Counted from the first letter of the stretch, positions 10,150 to 21,785 are shown. The stretch is DNA of 64,000 nucleotides from Prosopocoilus inquinatus (GCA_036172665.1 CM069873.1:46780001-46844000), one strand, 5' to 3'. Notes: generated from the sequence alone by a model not told the origin. A program made the numbers and translations.

Positions 10150-12584
10150 TAAAGGCATTATTAAATAGATATGTATGTTTACTTTATGACTGTGTGAAAA
10201 TTTTCAGTGAAAGCAATTGTTTTGGTGCAATATAAAATGACATGCTGGTTTAAATAGCCATAGTTAACTTAAGAGCCCGTTTTAGTCCCCATCATTATGC
10301 CACTTTCCTAGTTCAAGAATTACGCTAAAACTACTGATCTGATCATCGAATAGTTTTAACATTTTCGTTTTGTTTTTTAATAAGGAATTTCGGAAAGTCA
10401 TTTTTAATATTTTCTAATAATTTTTATAATTTTTATTACTTAAGAAGTCGATTTTCAACTTAAAATTAACTTTCCGAGATAAAGCAACTAATTTTATGAA
10501 GATCTGCAGCAACAGAAACTTAATCAAGGCCATAATATTTAAATAAAACATGAATTACGAAATTTTATAATTAGTAGTTGCAAACTGCTGCCCTCTATCG
10601 AAAGCAATCGGAGATGCCACAATAGGCGGGGCTTATTTTTATTTTACATTTTACGGCTGAGGAATTTCCGGTATGCCTAAAATTCTCTGACCTGAGGGCT
10701 CGTTCAGAAACTGAAAAAAACGCACTTTGGGTAAAGTTCTTTCTCTCAATGTGTAAGTGATTTTTCTTTTCCTTCTAAACGCCCAAAGTGCTCTTTCGTT
10801 ACAGTTTTTGAACGCAACAGTATTGTATAAGTAAACTGAGTGGTACTTATATTTGAAAGACAACCTTTGCATGTGATCTCGGAAACCCGAAAGGCGCGAG
10901 CAGTCATATTTACCACGATGTTTACATTTTTACTCTTTTGAAGTCATGTTAACTTCCAATAAATTAAGGAAACAAACAAATATTCAGTAGCGTTGTTTTC
11001 TCTATTTTAATTGTATACAATGAACGGCAAAAAGTTACACCATTTGGGAAAATTTTTCATTTATAATTTGAAAAAATAAGAAAGATTAGGTATTGCTTCA
11101 TTATTTACCGAAAAGTATTATTTTTGCATATTTTTTCCGTTTCTGATGCAAGGTGCCTTTTATAATTATTATAAATAATTAATATATATTTAAATATCTC
11201 TCTATTCCCGTTAATGAATTAATTTCGCAATGACTTTGTAAATACTACTTTTTTTTCAATAGCAAACGTTAAAGTTTGCTTTGTCCAACCCAAAACAGTC
11301 GATAAAACAGAATGTTAACCGCAAAAGTAATTTAACAACAATCCACACTAATTACTGGGATCATGATCACACAATTGTACCGTCTTGTTTAACAAATAAC
11401 TACCTACTTATTGTTTTTTTTTGGAGGGTAATCAGTAGATTAAATATTATTGATCTGTGATCGTTATTTTAGCGGTGGCAGCGTTTTGAAATTTCATAAT
11501 TTTATTGCTGGAATTTTATTGCTAACTTCTCATCGGTATGTTTTCTGTATCTCTTTCTGCTCGTTAGATTGGATTCCTTTCAAGGTCAAGTTCGAGTCGA
11601 ATTCTTCGGTGTTGCAGCAGTAAAACAATAAAAGGATTTATGAATGTATTTATATCATCATCTGGCGGCTGGTTCTTACACAGTGCAATATTGTGGATTT
11701 GGGTAAAATTTTTGATTTTTTTCGGAAACTAAAGGGCGCCAAATTTTTTTACAAGCTTCATTTTTTATAATGCTTCGATGGCGAAAGAAAATTTTTTAAA
11801 AAATTGCATGGAAATTTCTATAATACGCAGTTAAAGTGGACACCAATATACAATATTTCTGTTGTAGACAGAACCTTCGTTAATTTTGCTATACCGGCTG
11901 TTTCAAATTGAGTGTGCACTGAAGGGTTCTCCTTAACCGTAAGAGATACAAATTTGGTTAAATGGAAGAAAAGTTGCACGAATCAATGCCTTATTCGTAT
12001 TCATTGATAAAATGATTTGTTTCTTATTTCTTCTTCAGATACACTAAAATAGTAAAGGACACTGTGGTTTAGAAGATAATTGAAATTAACCTCTGCCCAC
12101 AATAATTTTTATATTCGTAGATACGTATTTCGGCAACCAAACTGCCATCTGCAGTACGCTACCATCTTAAAAGCACTAAAAAATGTCTAAAAACAACCAA
12201 TCACACTGACAAAATCATAAAAATGTTAAACCTAACAACAATGTAATCATCCTAAAAGATATATATGTCTAAATGTAAGTAATTATAAATTAATATGTGA
12301 AAATCTAAAATAAACTATATATGTTATGTATAAATCAGAAAAAAAAAATTATGTGAACACCTAAAATGAACTGTCAGATACCTTACAAATAAGAGCTAAC
12401 CAAACAACACGGAAACGCGAAAATAAATAGTCCAAAGACCCCGAAAAAACTTCTTATTCTAACAAATAAATAAGTATATAATTTCCTGTTATTTGATACA
12501 TAAAAGTCCTGAAAATAAACTATGTGTGTTATGTATAAATCGGGGAAAAAAAATACGATTTATGAATCCTTCGGAATAACACTT
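10150..12584. other. Non-coding spacer, right palindrome arm
   Basis: Reverse complement of 6754-9160 with a 25-bp stretch (about 10760-10785) that is missing on the left. The last four bases (12581-12584, ACTT) are the target-site duplication of the gypsy element. No gene seen. Confidence 0.6.
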
Positions 12585-12883
12585 TGTAGCGTGGGTTTCT
12601 TATTTTATTTCCAAAAAAATTTAGATTCGAAGTTTATAAGAAAAGTTGGATGTATTTCACTATTTTAATTATAATATTAATTGAATTTGAAAACGATATT
12701 AATTAATGAGAAAAAAAAACAATATACATGAAACTGAACTTCATGAAGGGTGCGTCCGTTTATTTCAACCACACCGGCAACTCTGTCTCTTTTTGCGAAA
12801 CAAATATCCTTCCACCACGCACACCCCCGATCCCAGTTCTCTTTCCCTCCGTAAGAAGGCGACACTTCCCGGGGGGCTATACA
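12585..12883 (-). repeat. Gypsy 3' LTR (right arm)
   Basis: 299 bp; on the minus strand starts TGTATAGCC and ends GCTACA. It differs from the 5' LTR at about three sites (near 12619, 12695 and 12834). Confidence 0.9.
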
Positions 12884-14511
12884 CTCCCCCTCTGGCTTCG
12901 AAGGCGTCTCGGCGAGGAAGCCAGTCGGTCCGTCTTCGGACGTCGTCCACGTTTTCTGCGCGGCAGCACGGCTTCCACCGGGGCTGCTTCTTCCCTGGAG
13001 TGGAAAGGTCGCAGGTCACTGACGTGGAATTTTCCCAAAAGTTCACCGTCCGTATTCACAATTTCGTACGTGGTTGGACTGCATCGTCGGTGAATCCGAT
13101 AGGGACCGTCGCGTCTCGGTGCAAACTTAGCAGAAAACCCCTTCTTAGCGTTACTCAGCGGGTGACAAGTTACCAAAACCTGGTCACCAGTCCGGAGTGG
13201 AGCACCAATGCTACGTTTTTCATCCGCTTGATCTTTCCGGAGATCTTGGCGTCTTTCCCAAGTTTCTTTAGCCTCCCGTAGCACTCGCGAAAAGTCACGT
13301 AGATAGGGGGTGATTTCGGGGACGAAATTGTCCCGGTCTATTATCGCCCTCAGGTCTCGTGTCACATCATCTGGGGTGCGAAGTTGACGGCCAAACGTTA
13401 AGTAAGCTGGAGTGTGACCCGTCGACTCACACAGGGCCGTATTGATGGAAAACCTCACCGCGGCGATATGCTCGTCCCACGTGTTATGACGCTGCTGTAC
13501 GAGAATGGCTAATTTCACCTTAAGATCCCTGTTCTTTCTTTCAACTGGGTTACTCTCTGGGTGGTAGAGGGGTATTAAGGTGTGCTGGATGTTAAGACAG
13601 CAGGCCACTTGTTGCATTACTGAACTAACGAATTGCGTACCGTTATCCGAAATTATACGACGCGGGGTACCGTAACGCATGCAAATGTCTTCAATAATGA
13701 CTTTAGCACACTGTTCACTCGTTGCCTGCTTCAGGGGAAAGAATTCCACCCACTTGGAGGTGGTGTCTTCAACACATAATACCCAACGGTTTCCCTCTGG
13801 AGTCTCAGGTAAGGGTCCAAAAAGATCTACAGCAATTACTTCAAACCTTTTCGCAGCAACGGGGGTTTGTAGTAGTCCGGCTGGCTTCATGTTGTCAGCC
13901 TTGTATTTCTGACATTCCACGTAGTCTCGGATATAATCGGCGACGTATTTTCTCATGCCCGTGAAATAAAACCTAGAGGCTATCCGTTGCACCGTTCGGT
14001 CGATTCCATAGTGACCGGCCCGTGGCGAATCATGGTATTCCTGCAAAATCGAGGCACGCTCTTGTGCCGGCACTACTCGTCGAGCTTCGTCGCATCCGTC
14101 ATCTTGATCATAGCGGTACAAGACTCCCTGTGCCATGATATATCCCCGCTCCGCCCACCGGGTTCCGGACATATCGTCACCTTCAAAAGCATCAATGATC
14201 TTGTTTACCTCTGCGTCCTGAAGTTGAGCCTCACGAACTTCCTGGGCTGTCCGAACTGGTAGATCCACAAGGACAGGTTGAATTTCCACAACGGCGTCTG
14301 AATTTTTCATAGGTAGCCTGGATAAGGCATCGGCCAGCATATTTGCTTTTCCCGGTGTGTACGATAGATTTAAATGGTACCCTTGTAATTGGAGAGCCCA
14401 CCGTGCTAAGCGTCCGGTCGGTGATTTTATGGAGAACAACCATTTCAGAGGCTGGTGGTCCGTCATAACAAGGATTTCGCTTCCCTCCACGTAACTTCGA
14501 AATGTCTCCAT
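12877..14511 (-). pseudogene. Gypsy pol: RNase H C-part and integrase, 544 aa
   Basis: The frame actually enters upstream of the Met at 14511, with PAERKYSTTEREALAVVWA reading into it, so the Met is not a true start. RNase H has TDHQPLKWL and DALSRL. Integrase zinc region has H160, H167 and C200, but the first Cys of the expected CxxC is Tyr. The catalytic core has D229 (VDLFGPLP), D289 (SDNGTQF) and E324 (NPVERKN), then a GPY/F module (DGPYRIHRR). Translation is identical to the left-arm copy. It should be continuous with the 907-aa gag-pol ORF; a short deletion at about 14568 separates them. Insertion of cDNA into the genome would be its role. Confidence 0.9.
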
Positions 14512-17186
14512 AGCCCAGACGACGGCAAGAGCTTCTCGCTCGGTGGTAGAATATTTTCTTTCCGCGGGCTAGCAAATTCTATCGGGCGTTCCTCAGCACC
14601 CTCCCCCTGCAATAAAATAGCTCCCAGCGCATACGCACTCGCGTCGGTCCGTAGGAGGTAAGGCTTAGAGGGATCTGCTTGTTGCAAGATAGGGGCTTGG
14701 GTTAATAGCGTCTTTAGATTGTCAAAAGCGTTCTGTTCCTCTTCTTCCCAACGCCACACGGCTTTCTTTTTAGTAAGCGCGGAAAGTGGTCTTACCACAG
14801 CGGCAAAATTCGGGATATAACGCCTATACCACGAACACATTTGGTAAAAGCTTAGGACACCTTTAACGTTCTTTGGCGGCGCGATATTTATGATAGCGTC
14901 TACCTTGCTTTTATCGACGTGAACACCATCTGACGAAATTACATGTCCTAAATACTTAACTGTGCTACCGGCGAAAACGCACTTCTCGCGACGAGCGCAC
15001 AATTTAAAAGTGTCCAATCTGTCAAATACCGCACGTAAGTCTTCTAAGTGTTCATCGAAGGTGCACGAAATCACTATCAAGTCATCTAAATAGGCGGATA
15101 CCGCACGATCCTTTAATCCCGCACGAAACCTATCCATTAACCGTTGAAATGTCATTGGTGCATTAGTTAGGCCAAACGGCATTCGCGTGAAACGGTAAGT
15201 TCCTAGAGGACAGATGAAACAGGTTTTGTCACGATCTTCTTCGCGGACTCGCACCTGCCAGTAACCTGACTGTAGATCCATGGTGGTGATGAAATTGGTA
15301 GCTTTATTTGCATGCAGAAGATCATCCAGCCGAGGCATGAGATAACTGTCTCTCGTAGTGATAGTATTCATACGTCTGAAATCCACACAAATACGAACGG
15401 TCCCATTTTTCTTAGGAACCATCACGAGCGGCGCCGACCAAGGGGATTCACACTCTTCAATTATTCCATCAGAGAGCATCGAATCTAACTCCTTCCGCAA
15501 TAGCTCTTTTTTTGCGGGGCTCATGCGGTATGGTGGCACGGCAATTGGTGCGTGATCTCCGGTATCAATTTTATGTTCTGCGTATGGGGTAGGTTCTTGG
15601 TTCTTTTGGAAGATGTGCGAGTAGGCTTCCAACAACTCGTTTAGCTGCTGGCGTTGCTCTGTCGTGAGATTTTGCCCTTCATCCGCACGAAGGTCCACTT
15701 CGACCGTCTTGGTCTCTTGTAGAGCCACCGTCACGTCAGCCGTTACAGGTGTATCATCCACGAATTGATACTTTATCTCCGGTCGATCCGCAAAACTCCA
15801 GGTATTGTCGCTGTAATTCGCAACTATACCAGCTCGACGGAGAACGTCCATACCAAAGAGGGTCCTATTATTTTGAAGGTGCGGTAACATTATTAGAGTA
15901 ACCGATATGTACCTATCTTGAATGACAACTATGACATCTGCCGTTAGGACGTTCTGTTTTTGGGGCACTCCGTCCGCATACGCAATCGTCATCGTTGTAG
16001 CTTCGAATGGGTGATTTCTCATTTTTAAGAATTCGTACACGCGTCGGCCACCAATACTTGCCTGCGCCCCTGAATCAGCGAATGCAATTCCGTTGCATCC
16101 GAATAGGCGAAATGGTAGCAATGATTTCGTACCGGGCGTGTCTGAATATGTTTTGAGGATGTCCGCATAGTTTAATAGAATCTGGGAGTCATCGCTTGTA
16201 TGGCGCTGAGTCAGGGTCGGGTTACAAGTCAGACATTTCGCTCGAATTCTACCAGGGGTTCCGCAACCGTAACATTTTAGTTGTGAACCAGCTGATGCGG
16301 AGGGTGCATCAGAATTAATTTGTTTCGCCGTTTTTCGCAGTTTAGTTTGGCACTCCTCCGTAGTGTGACCAAAATTACGGCAAAATGTGCACCGCGGTCG
16401 AACTTTATTTTGTGTTTCCAACGGTTTTTGTTTGGCTACTTTTTGCTTTGAACCATGCACTTCGTTTAACTGCTGTTCCGTTTCGCGAGCAAGTTGCAAT
16501 AAGTCGTCAAACGTTTTTGCTTCTTCTCGTTTTACCCACTTTCGAATTTTCCTATTCAGCAGGCCGTAAATCATATCCAACTGAATATCGGTAGAGGGTG
16601 GATTTTTTAAACGCGCTAATAACGCTCTCGCTTTACTAACGAAAATGTCTGTCGTCGTATTTTCGTCTTGTTCTGCCGCGAAAAGTTCCCGATAGATTTG
16701 TTGCGCGGGTTTTTCCGGACCAAACGAGTTTTTCAGCGCACTAGTTGCGGCTTGCCAGTCCGAAACGCTAGATTTAACACCTAACCACCAGGTGGCGGCA
16801 TTCCCCGTCAACAACATCGACAGTCCCCGGATAGCGTTCTCGTCCGTAATACCGACACAATCCTTATAAGTGTTAATCGCATCGATGAATGTTTCTACGT
16901 TTTCATCTTTTGCCCCGGAATAACGCGACGAGCACTTTGTAAAATTTCCCTGCGATCCTGTGATCGTCGAAACGGGTGTAGCGCTGCGATGTTCCAACTC
17001 TTTACGGATACTCGTTTGCATATCCTGCAATTGTTGCATTACTTGCGCCTGTACGCCTGCTAACAATTGTTGGAGTTGTTGCGTGGTCATTTGTACGACT
17101 GCGGGCGCGGGATCCATAATTTCTGATTCCCGATTTGAATTACCCGAAAGTACCTTCCTTTCGCTCCGGCGAGGGTTCACCGACAT
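14463..17186 (-). CDS. Gypsy gag-protease-RT polyprotein, 907 aa
   Basis: Residues about 1-250 are gag capsid (QQLQQLL near the N-terminus, long helical retrotransposon-gag region). Two zinc knuckles lie near 266 and 303 (CTFCRNFGHTTEEC and a degenerate CYGCGTPGRIRAKC). Aspartic protease has FADSGAQ near 370. RT runs from about 530 (VPKKNGTVRICVDFRRMN) with YLDD at 699-702, then the thumb and start of RNase H (TDASAYALGA). The frame leaves pol after EFAS and ends in unrelated residues. Two starts are possible, Met1 or Met24 (MDPAPAVV). Gag and pol share one frame here, without a programmed frameshift. Only the portion downstream of about codon 612 is duplicated in the left arm. Confidence 0.9.
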   Translation of the reverse strand: MSVNPRRSERKVLSGNSNRESEIMDPAPAVVQMTTQQLQQLLAGVQAQVMQQLQDMQTSIRKELEHRSATPVSTITGSQGNFTKCSSRYSGAKDENVETFIDAINTYKDCVGITDENAIRGLSMLLTGNAATWWLGVKSSVSDWQAATSALKNSFGPEKPAQQIYRELFAAEQDENTTTDIFVSKARALLARLKNPPSTDIQLDMIYGLLNRKIRKWVKREEAKTFDDLLQLARETEQQLNEVHGSKQKVAKQKPLETQNKVRPRCTFCRNFGHTTEECQTKLRKTAKQINSDAPSASAGSQLKCYGCGTPGRIRAKCLTCNPTLTQRHTSDDSQILLNYADILKTYSDTPGTKSLLPFRLFGCNGIAFADSGAQASIGGRRVYEFLKMRNHPFEATTMTIAYADGVPQKQNVLTADVIVVIQDRYISVTLIMLPHLQNNRTLFGMDVLRRAGIVANYSDNTWSFADRPEIKYQFVDDTPVTADVTVALQETKTVEVDLRADEGQNLTTEQRQQLNELLEAYSHIFQKNQEPTPYAEHKIDTGDHAPIAVPPYRMSPAKKELLRKELDSMLSDGIIEECESPWSAPLVMVPKKNGTVRICVDFRRMNTITTRDSYLMPRLDDLLHANKATNFITTMDLQSGYWQVRVREEDRDKTCFICPLGTYRFTRMPFGLTNAPMTFQRLMDRFRAGLKDRAVSAYLDDLIVISCTFDEHLEDLRAVFDRLDTFKLCARREKCVFAGSTVKYLGHVISSDGVHVDKSKVDAIINIAPPKNVKGVLSFYQMCSWYRRYIPNFAAVVRPLSALTKKKAVWRWEEEEQNAFDNLKTLLTQAPILQQADPSKPYLLRTDASAYALGAILLQGEGAEERPIEFASPRKENILPPSEKLLPSSGLWRHFEVTWREAKSLL

Positions 17187-17513
17187 TCACGCAATTTGCG
17201 TTTTTCGCGTCGCGCACCGTAGTAACTGATTGAATTGCCTTACCTTGTAACAGGTGTGTATCAACTTACGAATAGGCGGATTTTCTCGGGAATTTTGGGC
17301 AACGGCAGCGGCGCGCGACGTGGTCGCAATGTAGCTGCCTTCCGTTGGGTGGCGTGGTAACGCGTCCTGACTTCAAGATGTCGGGCTCCCACGTGGTGTC
17401 CCTACAACGGTTGATTTCCCATATAATTCACTGTCATCCGATATTTTTCTGTGGCTGATGCTGTCGGAAACACTTTCACTTGTTTCTTATAAACACTACG
17501 AACTGTATTTTTA

Positions 17514-17533
17514 GGCCACGAGGTTGGGCGCCA
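17514..17533 (-). other. Gypsy primer-binding site
   Basis: Minus strand reads TGGCGCCCAACCTCGTGGCC two bases inside the 5' LTR end. TGGCGCCCAAC is the usual start of a PBS for tRNA-Lys. Confidence 0.8.
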
Positions 17534-17535
17534 TT

Positions 17536-17832
17536 TGTAGCGTGGGTTTCTTATTTTATTTCCAAAAAAATTTAGATTCGAAGTTTATAATAAAAGTTGG
17601 ATGTATTTCACTATTTTAATTATAATATTAATTGAATTTGAAAACGATATTAATTAATGAGAAAAAAAAACAATATACATGAAACTGAACTTCGTGAAGG
17701 GTGCGTCCGTTTATTTCAACCACACCGGCAACTCTGTCTCTTTTTGCGAAACAAATATCCTTCCACCACGCACACCCCCGATCCAAGTTCTCTTTCCCTC
17801 CGTAAGAAGGCGACACTTCCCGGGGGGCTATA
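17536..17832 (-). repeat. Gypsy 5' LTR
   Basis: Same as the 3' LTR except about three substitutions and loss of the terminal CA on the outer side (ends CTATA rather than CTATACA); ACTT follows directly. Confidence 0.85.
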
Positions 17833-17836
17833 ACTT

Positions 17837-19562
17837 TTCTTATTAGATTCCATGCGAATATACGGATAATAACTGGTAGAGATTCCATTATGATTTTTTC
17901 TATGATTGTTTGGGTACCTTAAAGGCATATTTGAGATTTTTTTTGAAATTTTGATCAAGTCGCTGGCATTAAAATTGTCATTTATACATTTTGGTGCCTT
18001 ATAAAAGTGTTAAAATTTAAAAAATTATTTTATATTTCAGATGTAATTGAAGTATATATTACAACCTTCAAAATGAGCCAAAGGTCGTATTTCTCCGATG
18101 TCTAATACCAGAAATATTCTGACTTAGTTACAATGATGCATGCAATGTTTCATAAATTTGATTGCTCCATATTTGCCAAAATAATTAAAATAATGATTAA
18201 TAAAAAAATACGGGTTTAATATTTTCGTTTCTAAAATATAAAAATTTAAATTACTCTCTCATATGAGAGAGTGTTTCCCTTCAATTCACATTCAATCTGA
18301 AACATATAAAAATGTGTATTATTAAACCTGTCGAATCTTCGGTTCTAAGTAAATATTTTTACACACATCAAACATAATTAAAAAAATAAAGTATAAAACA
18401 TAATTTAAAAAGATAAAGCACAAAACATAATTTTAAAAACTAAAGTGTATAGAAATAACCCATTTTGGGCACAAATAGGCAACAAAAAAATTTTGTGGGC
18501 TCTTAAATTATAAAATTGGGTAAATAATTGGAAAAATGTAAGAAGAGACACTTAGGCACGAAAATGTATATGACTCATGATAATTAAAACATAATCTAAA
18601 TGTTTATAACTTAATAGCCAAGCTTTTTTTTTAAATAAAATTTTAGGCAATTGCCTAAAGATCTGAGGTCTAATAATCACAATCAGACTACAGATATAAA
18701 TTAACAAAATACAACTTCAAGTTATATTTAGAATATTTCAGACTGATAATGATAATGCGTGTGAGACTTTGAGAATGGGAGGCCTCTCCTACACTTTAAT
18801 ATTCGGTAATTCATTGTCATTGTTTGTTTTTTAAGAGAAACTAACCGTTTATTAATATATTAATCGGGAAAATAATGTAGCCAAGTCAAATTAAACTTGT
18901 TACAAAATCTAATTTATTATTGTAAAAATTTTTTTAAGCAATCTTTTCGAACTTATTTATTGGTATCTAAGGTGAAATACAAATTAGCATTTTATTATTA
19001 TTTTATATAAAACTTGTATTAATAAATTGTTCATCATTAAAACTTTATATCCTGTAATGAAATTTTGACCGTTAAACAGTATCCATCCAAGGTCGCTTCG
19101 TGTGACGTCCGTCGTATATGCAACCGGTTGTGTAAAGCAGTTAGTAAGACGCGAACATCCAGGCGGTTAATTTTCCAATTTCTCATGTGACCGTGCCACA
19201 AGGCACACTAGGTCGACAAAATTAATAATCGAAAATAACAGTTCGAATAAATAAAGCTCGTAAACAACTTTCACAACGTTTCGCAGGCAGATAATATGAA
19301 ACGATTTCTATTTCTTCATGTTAAATGCTATGTCCTATAAATTTTATAACAAACGGTATATTCAGGGTACGGTTGCTGGTAGCGCGGTAGGGCATTATGA
19401 TTTACACTAATATGTATTCAAATGTTCATTGTTATGTAATTTTGATATAAAGAAAATAATTAATACAAATTTTATCAAAGAATCTTTTGCATTTCATTTT
19501 ATGGACAAGAATCTCGCATCCTCGAGAAAAAGCAGCATCCACGACTGCAAGCGAGTCAGTGC
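17837..19562. other. AT-rich non-coding region
   Basis: No supported gene. It holds a 20-bp perfect palindrome at 18253-18272 (ACTCTCTCAT and its complement), and towards the end probably the leader of the BEL element. Bases about 19530-19567 resemble the 3' end of BEL pol (see the BEL entries). Confidence 0.5.
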
Positions 19563-21000
19563 GTGGACATATTATTGATCCTTCTTCGCCACATATTGGA
19601 ACCAGGCCTCAAAAAACTTATTGTAAGAAAGGTTAGTCCTTGGGTAGTCCGATTTTTTCGTAAAACGCTACAAAATTATATTAATGACAGCGATTCATCC
19701 GATATTCACTTTGATAAAATAAAACGTAAGTTTGAAACTTGCGAACGTTCAGTTTCAAATTATGAAGCGTTTTTGGAAGAAAATTACGACGCTGATTATG
19801 CGGAACAGTTCAGTGATTATTTTATTGACGGAGATATCAGCTAATTACTTTCAAAATTAAAAATACAAGTTTCTAATATTAAATCTGTAGATAATTTCAA
19901 TCAAGCTTCTAATTCTGATAATACTCAAGCTAAACTAAAATTGCCATCCATTAATTTACCCGCATTTACGGGGAAATATGACGAATGGTTATCATTTTGC
20001 AATAGTTTTAATTCTCTAATTCACTGCAAAAGCTCAATTCCTTTAATTCAAAAATTACAATATTTAAAATCTTCAGTTTCTGAAGAGGCCGCTGAAGTAA
20101 TTAAAGGAATTCAAATTGCAGATTCCAATTATCAAGTAGCGTACTACCTTTTAAAAGAGCGCTATGAAAATAAACGAATCATTATCAAAAATCATATACG
20201 AAAATTATATAAATTGCCATCAGTTGGAAAAGATTCGCAAACGTCTGTCTGGCAATTTTAGATACTTTTCCGCAACATTTGCGATTGCTCACGTCATTAG
20301 GCAGACCAGTTCATGAATGGGATGATTTAATTGTGCATATAGTAATTTCAAAATTGCCTAACAAATTAGCTCGCGATTTGAAAACATTTTTAATTCAAAA
20401 ATGTCAGGCATGGGAAGATACTTGTGAAATTAAAACAAAGCTTCACAAAAATGCTTCAAGCCACATGGCATTAAACAAAACCGTTTCTTGCCCATATTGT
20501 AATAACGCTCATCATTTATATTAATGCAAAGATTTCTTAACTCTTAACGAATCTGAACGAATTACTTTTATTCGCTCAAAACGGTTATGTTTAAATTGCC
20601 TTAGATCAGGACATGATAACAAATCATGTGAATCATCATACTGCAAAAAAATGCAATAAGAGTCATCACACTCATAATTTTTATTCAAAAGACGGTAAGA
20701 GTAGAGTAGTAAGTGAGGTTTCTAATTGTAATATGCCTCCAACCATATTATTATCTACTTGCGTCGCGAAATTTTATGACGTTTGGGGTAACGCACAAGA
20801 AGCAAGAATCTTACTTGATTCAGGTTCGCAAATAAATTTTATGACCAGAAAATTAGCATTGCAATTTCGAGAGACGCGTTTGCCAATTGGAGGGATAAGC
20901 AGTAAATCAATTCACGCAACATCACGCGTAGAAACGACGGTACAATCCAAATATAATAATTACCGAGTAAAACTTGCTTTTTTATTTTAGATAAAATAAC
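19563..21000 (+). pseudogene. BEL/Pao gag and protease region, decayed
   Basis: Open pieces at 19563-19844, 19941-20261, 20279-20524 and 20613-20990. The second has the DUF1759-like gag core (LPAFTGKYDEWLSF) typical of BEL/Pao. Cys/His motifs follow (CPYCNNAHHLY, then CLNCLRSGHDNKSC). The last piece holds the BEL-type aspartic protease with LLDSGSQINF. In-frame stops (for example TAA near 19842) and frameshifts separate them, so no gag can be made. The element continues after an insertion at 21013-21785. Confidence 0.85.
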
Positions 21001-21012
21001 GATCTTCCTTTA
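21001..21012. repeat. 12-bp target-site duplication, left
   Basis: GATCTTCCTTTA, repeated exactly at 21786-21797 on the other side of the inserted ribozyme repeat, inside the BEL protease region. Confidence 0.85.
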
Positions 21013-21204
21013 AACATATAAAATAGCGACATCTTACTATCGCTTTTTGACCTAACATTGCAGTAGGATAGACAAATTGAAGCGGGATTTGCTCCTAATG
21101 AGTCCCCCATGCAAGGCGGCCATGCTTGCTGTCAAAGCATAATGAAAGATTTTAGAAAAATTTTGTGCAAATCGTTTTTGATTGCAGTGAGAACCTCGAG
21201 CACC

Positions 21205-21249
21205 CTCTGGACAGCTGTTTCAGCCCTGCTTGGGGCTTCTTCAGCAGAA
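21205..21249 (-). ncRNA. Type I hammerhead ribozyme (insertion A, minus copy)
   Basis: Minus strand: core CTGAAGA at 21244-21238; stem II AGCCC/GGGCT closed by a CAAGCA loop; GAA; stem III is the loopless palindrome ACAGCTGT (21218-21211); cleavage C is 21210 (a GTC site); inner stem I pairs TTCTG with CAGAG. The outer stem I half CGAGC lies upstream, with GCTCG downstream. All core bases are present. Self-cleavage is inferred from the motif; a loopless stem III usually needs a dimeric, tandem form. Confidence 0.85.
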
Positions 21250-21687
21250 ACGTAGCTCGACATTCCCACTGCAGACCAAAAACGACTTGCCCAATTTATT
21301 CGCAATTGCGATGTAAGAATGATGAACATATAAAATAGCGACATCTTACTATCGCTTTTTGACCTAACATTGCAGTAGGATAGACAAATTGAAGCGGGAT
21401 TTGCTCCTAATGAGTCCCCCATGCAAGGCGGCCATGCTTGCTGTCAAAGCATAATGAAAGATTTTAGAAAAATTTTGTGCAAATCGTTTTTGACAGCAAG
21501 CATGGCCGCCTTGCATGGGGGACTCATTAGGAGCAAATCCCGCTTCAATTTGTCTATCCTACTGCAATGTTAGGTCAAAAAGCGATAGTAAGATGTCGCT
21601 ATTTTATATGTTCATCATTCTTACATCGCAATTGCGAATAAATTGGGCAAGTCGTTTTTGGTCTGCAGTGGGAATGTCGAGCTACGT

Positions 21688-21732
21688 TTCTGCTGAAGAA
21701 GCCCCAAGCAGGGCTGAAACAGCTGTCCAGAG
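21688..21732 (+). ncRNA. Type I hammerhead ribozyme (insertion A, plus copy)
   Basis: CTGAAGA 21693-21699; stem II 21700-21704 with 21711-21715; GAA 21716-21718; ACAGCTGT 21719-21726; cleavage after C21727; stem I TTCTG 21688-21692 with CAGAG 21728-21732. Core complete. Confidence 0.85.
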
Positions 21733-21785
21733 GCTGCTCGAGGTTCTCACTGCAATCAAAAACGATTTGCACAAAATTTTTCTAA

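Larger units (their letters stand above)
3979..15352. repeat. 11.4-kb near-perfect palindrome (inverted duplication)
   Basis: Left arm 3979 to about 9656, right arm from about 9657 to 15352. Outside the centre, paired positions sum to 19338 (6632/12706, 4827/14511); beyond a 7-bp duplication the sum is 19331. The 544-codon gypsy ORF and all overlapping-frame ORFs are identical between arms. Differences seen: a TAAGACC duplication near 4543 (left only), a 25-bp deletion near 8545 (left only), a Glu/Gly substitution near 4212, one C/T near 3991, and small changes in the central foldback. Arms are more alike than the two LTRs of the gypsy element inside. Confidence 0.93.
12585..17832 (-). mobile_element. 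Ty3/gypsy LTR retrotransposon, complete but frameshifted
   Basis: Element on the minus strand: 5' LTR 17536-17832, PBS 17514-17533 (TGGCGCCCAAC at its start, the tRNA-Lys type), gag-pol 17186-12877, polypurine tract 12884-12893 and 3' LTR 12585-12883. A 4-bp ACTT flanks both sides (12581-12584 and 17833-17836), as expected for a gypsy target duplication. The LTRs differ at only about three positions plus the missing CA at the outer end of the 5' LTR, so insertion was recent. A frameshift in RNase H prevents one continuous pol. Confidence 0.9.
21013..21785. mobile_element. Hammerhead-ribozyme repeat insertion A (inverted composite)
   Basis: 773-bp insertion in the BEL element. Plus-strand order: minus-oriented 1.5 monomers (period about 312; the ~165 bases from 21013 recur from 21325), then a head-to-head plus-oriented monomer from about 21490. 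Each orientation holds a hammerhead. ORFs in it (21132-21422, 21515-21832) are mirror images of one another and are not taken as genes. Ends are AACATATAAAATAGC and CAAAATTTTTCTAA. Confidence 0.85.
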
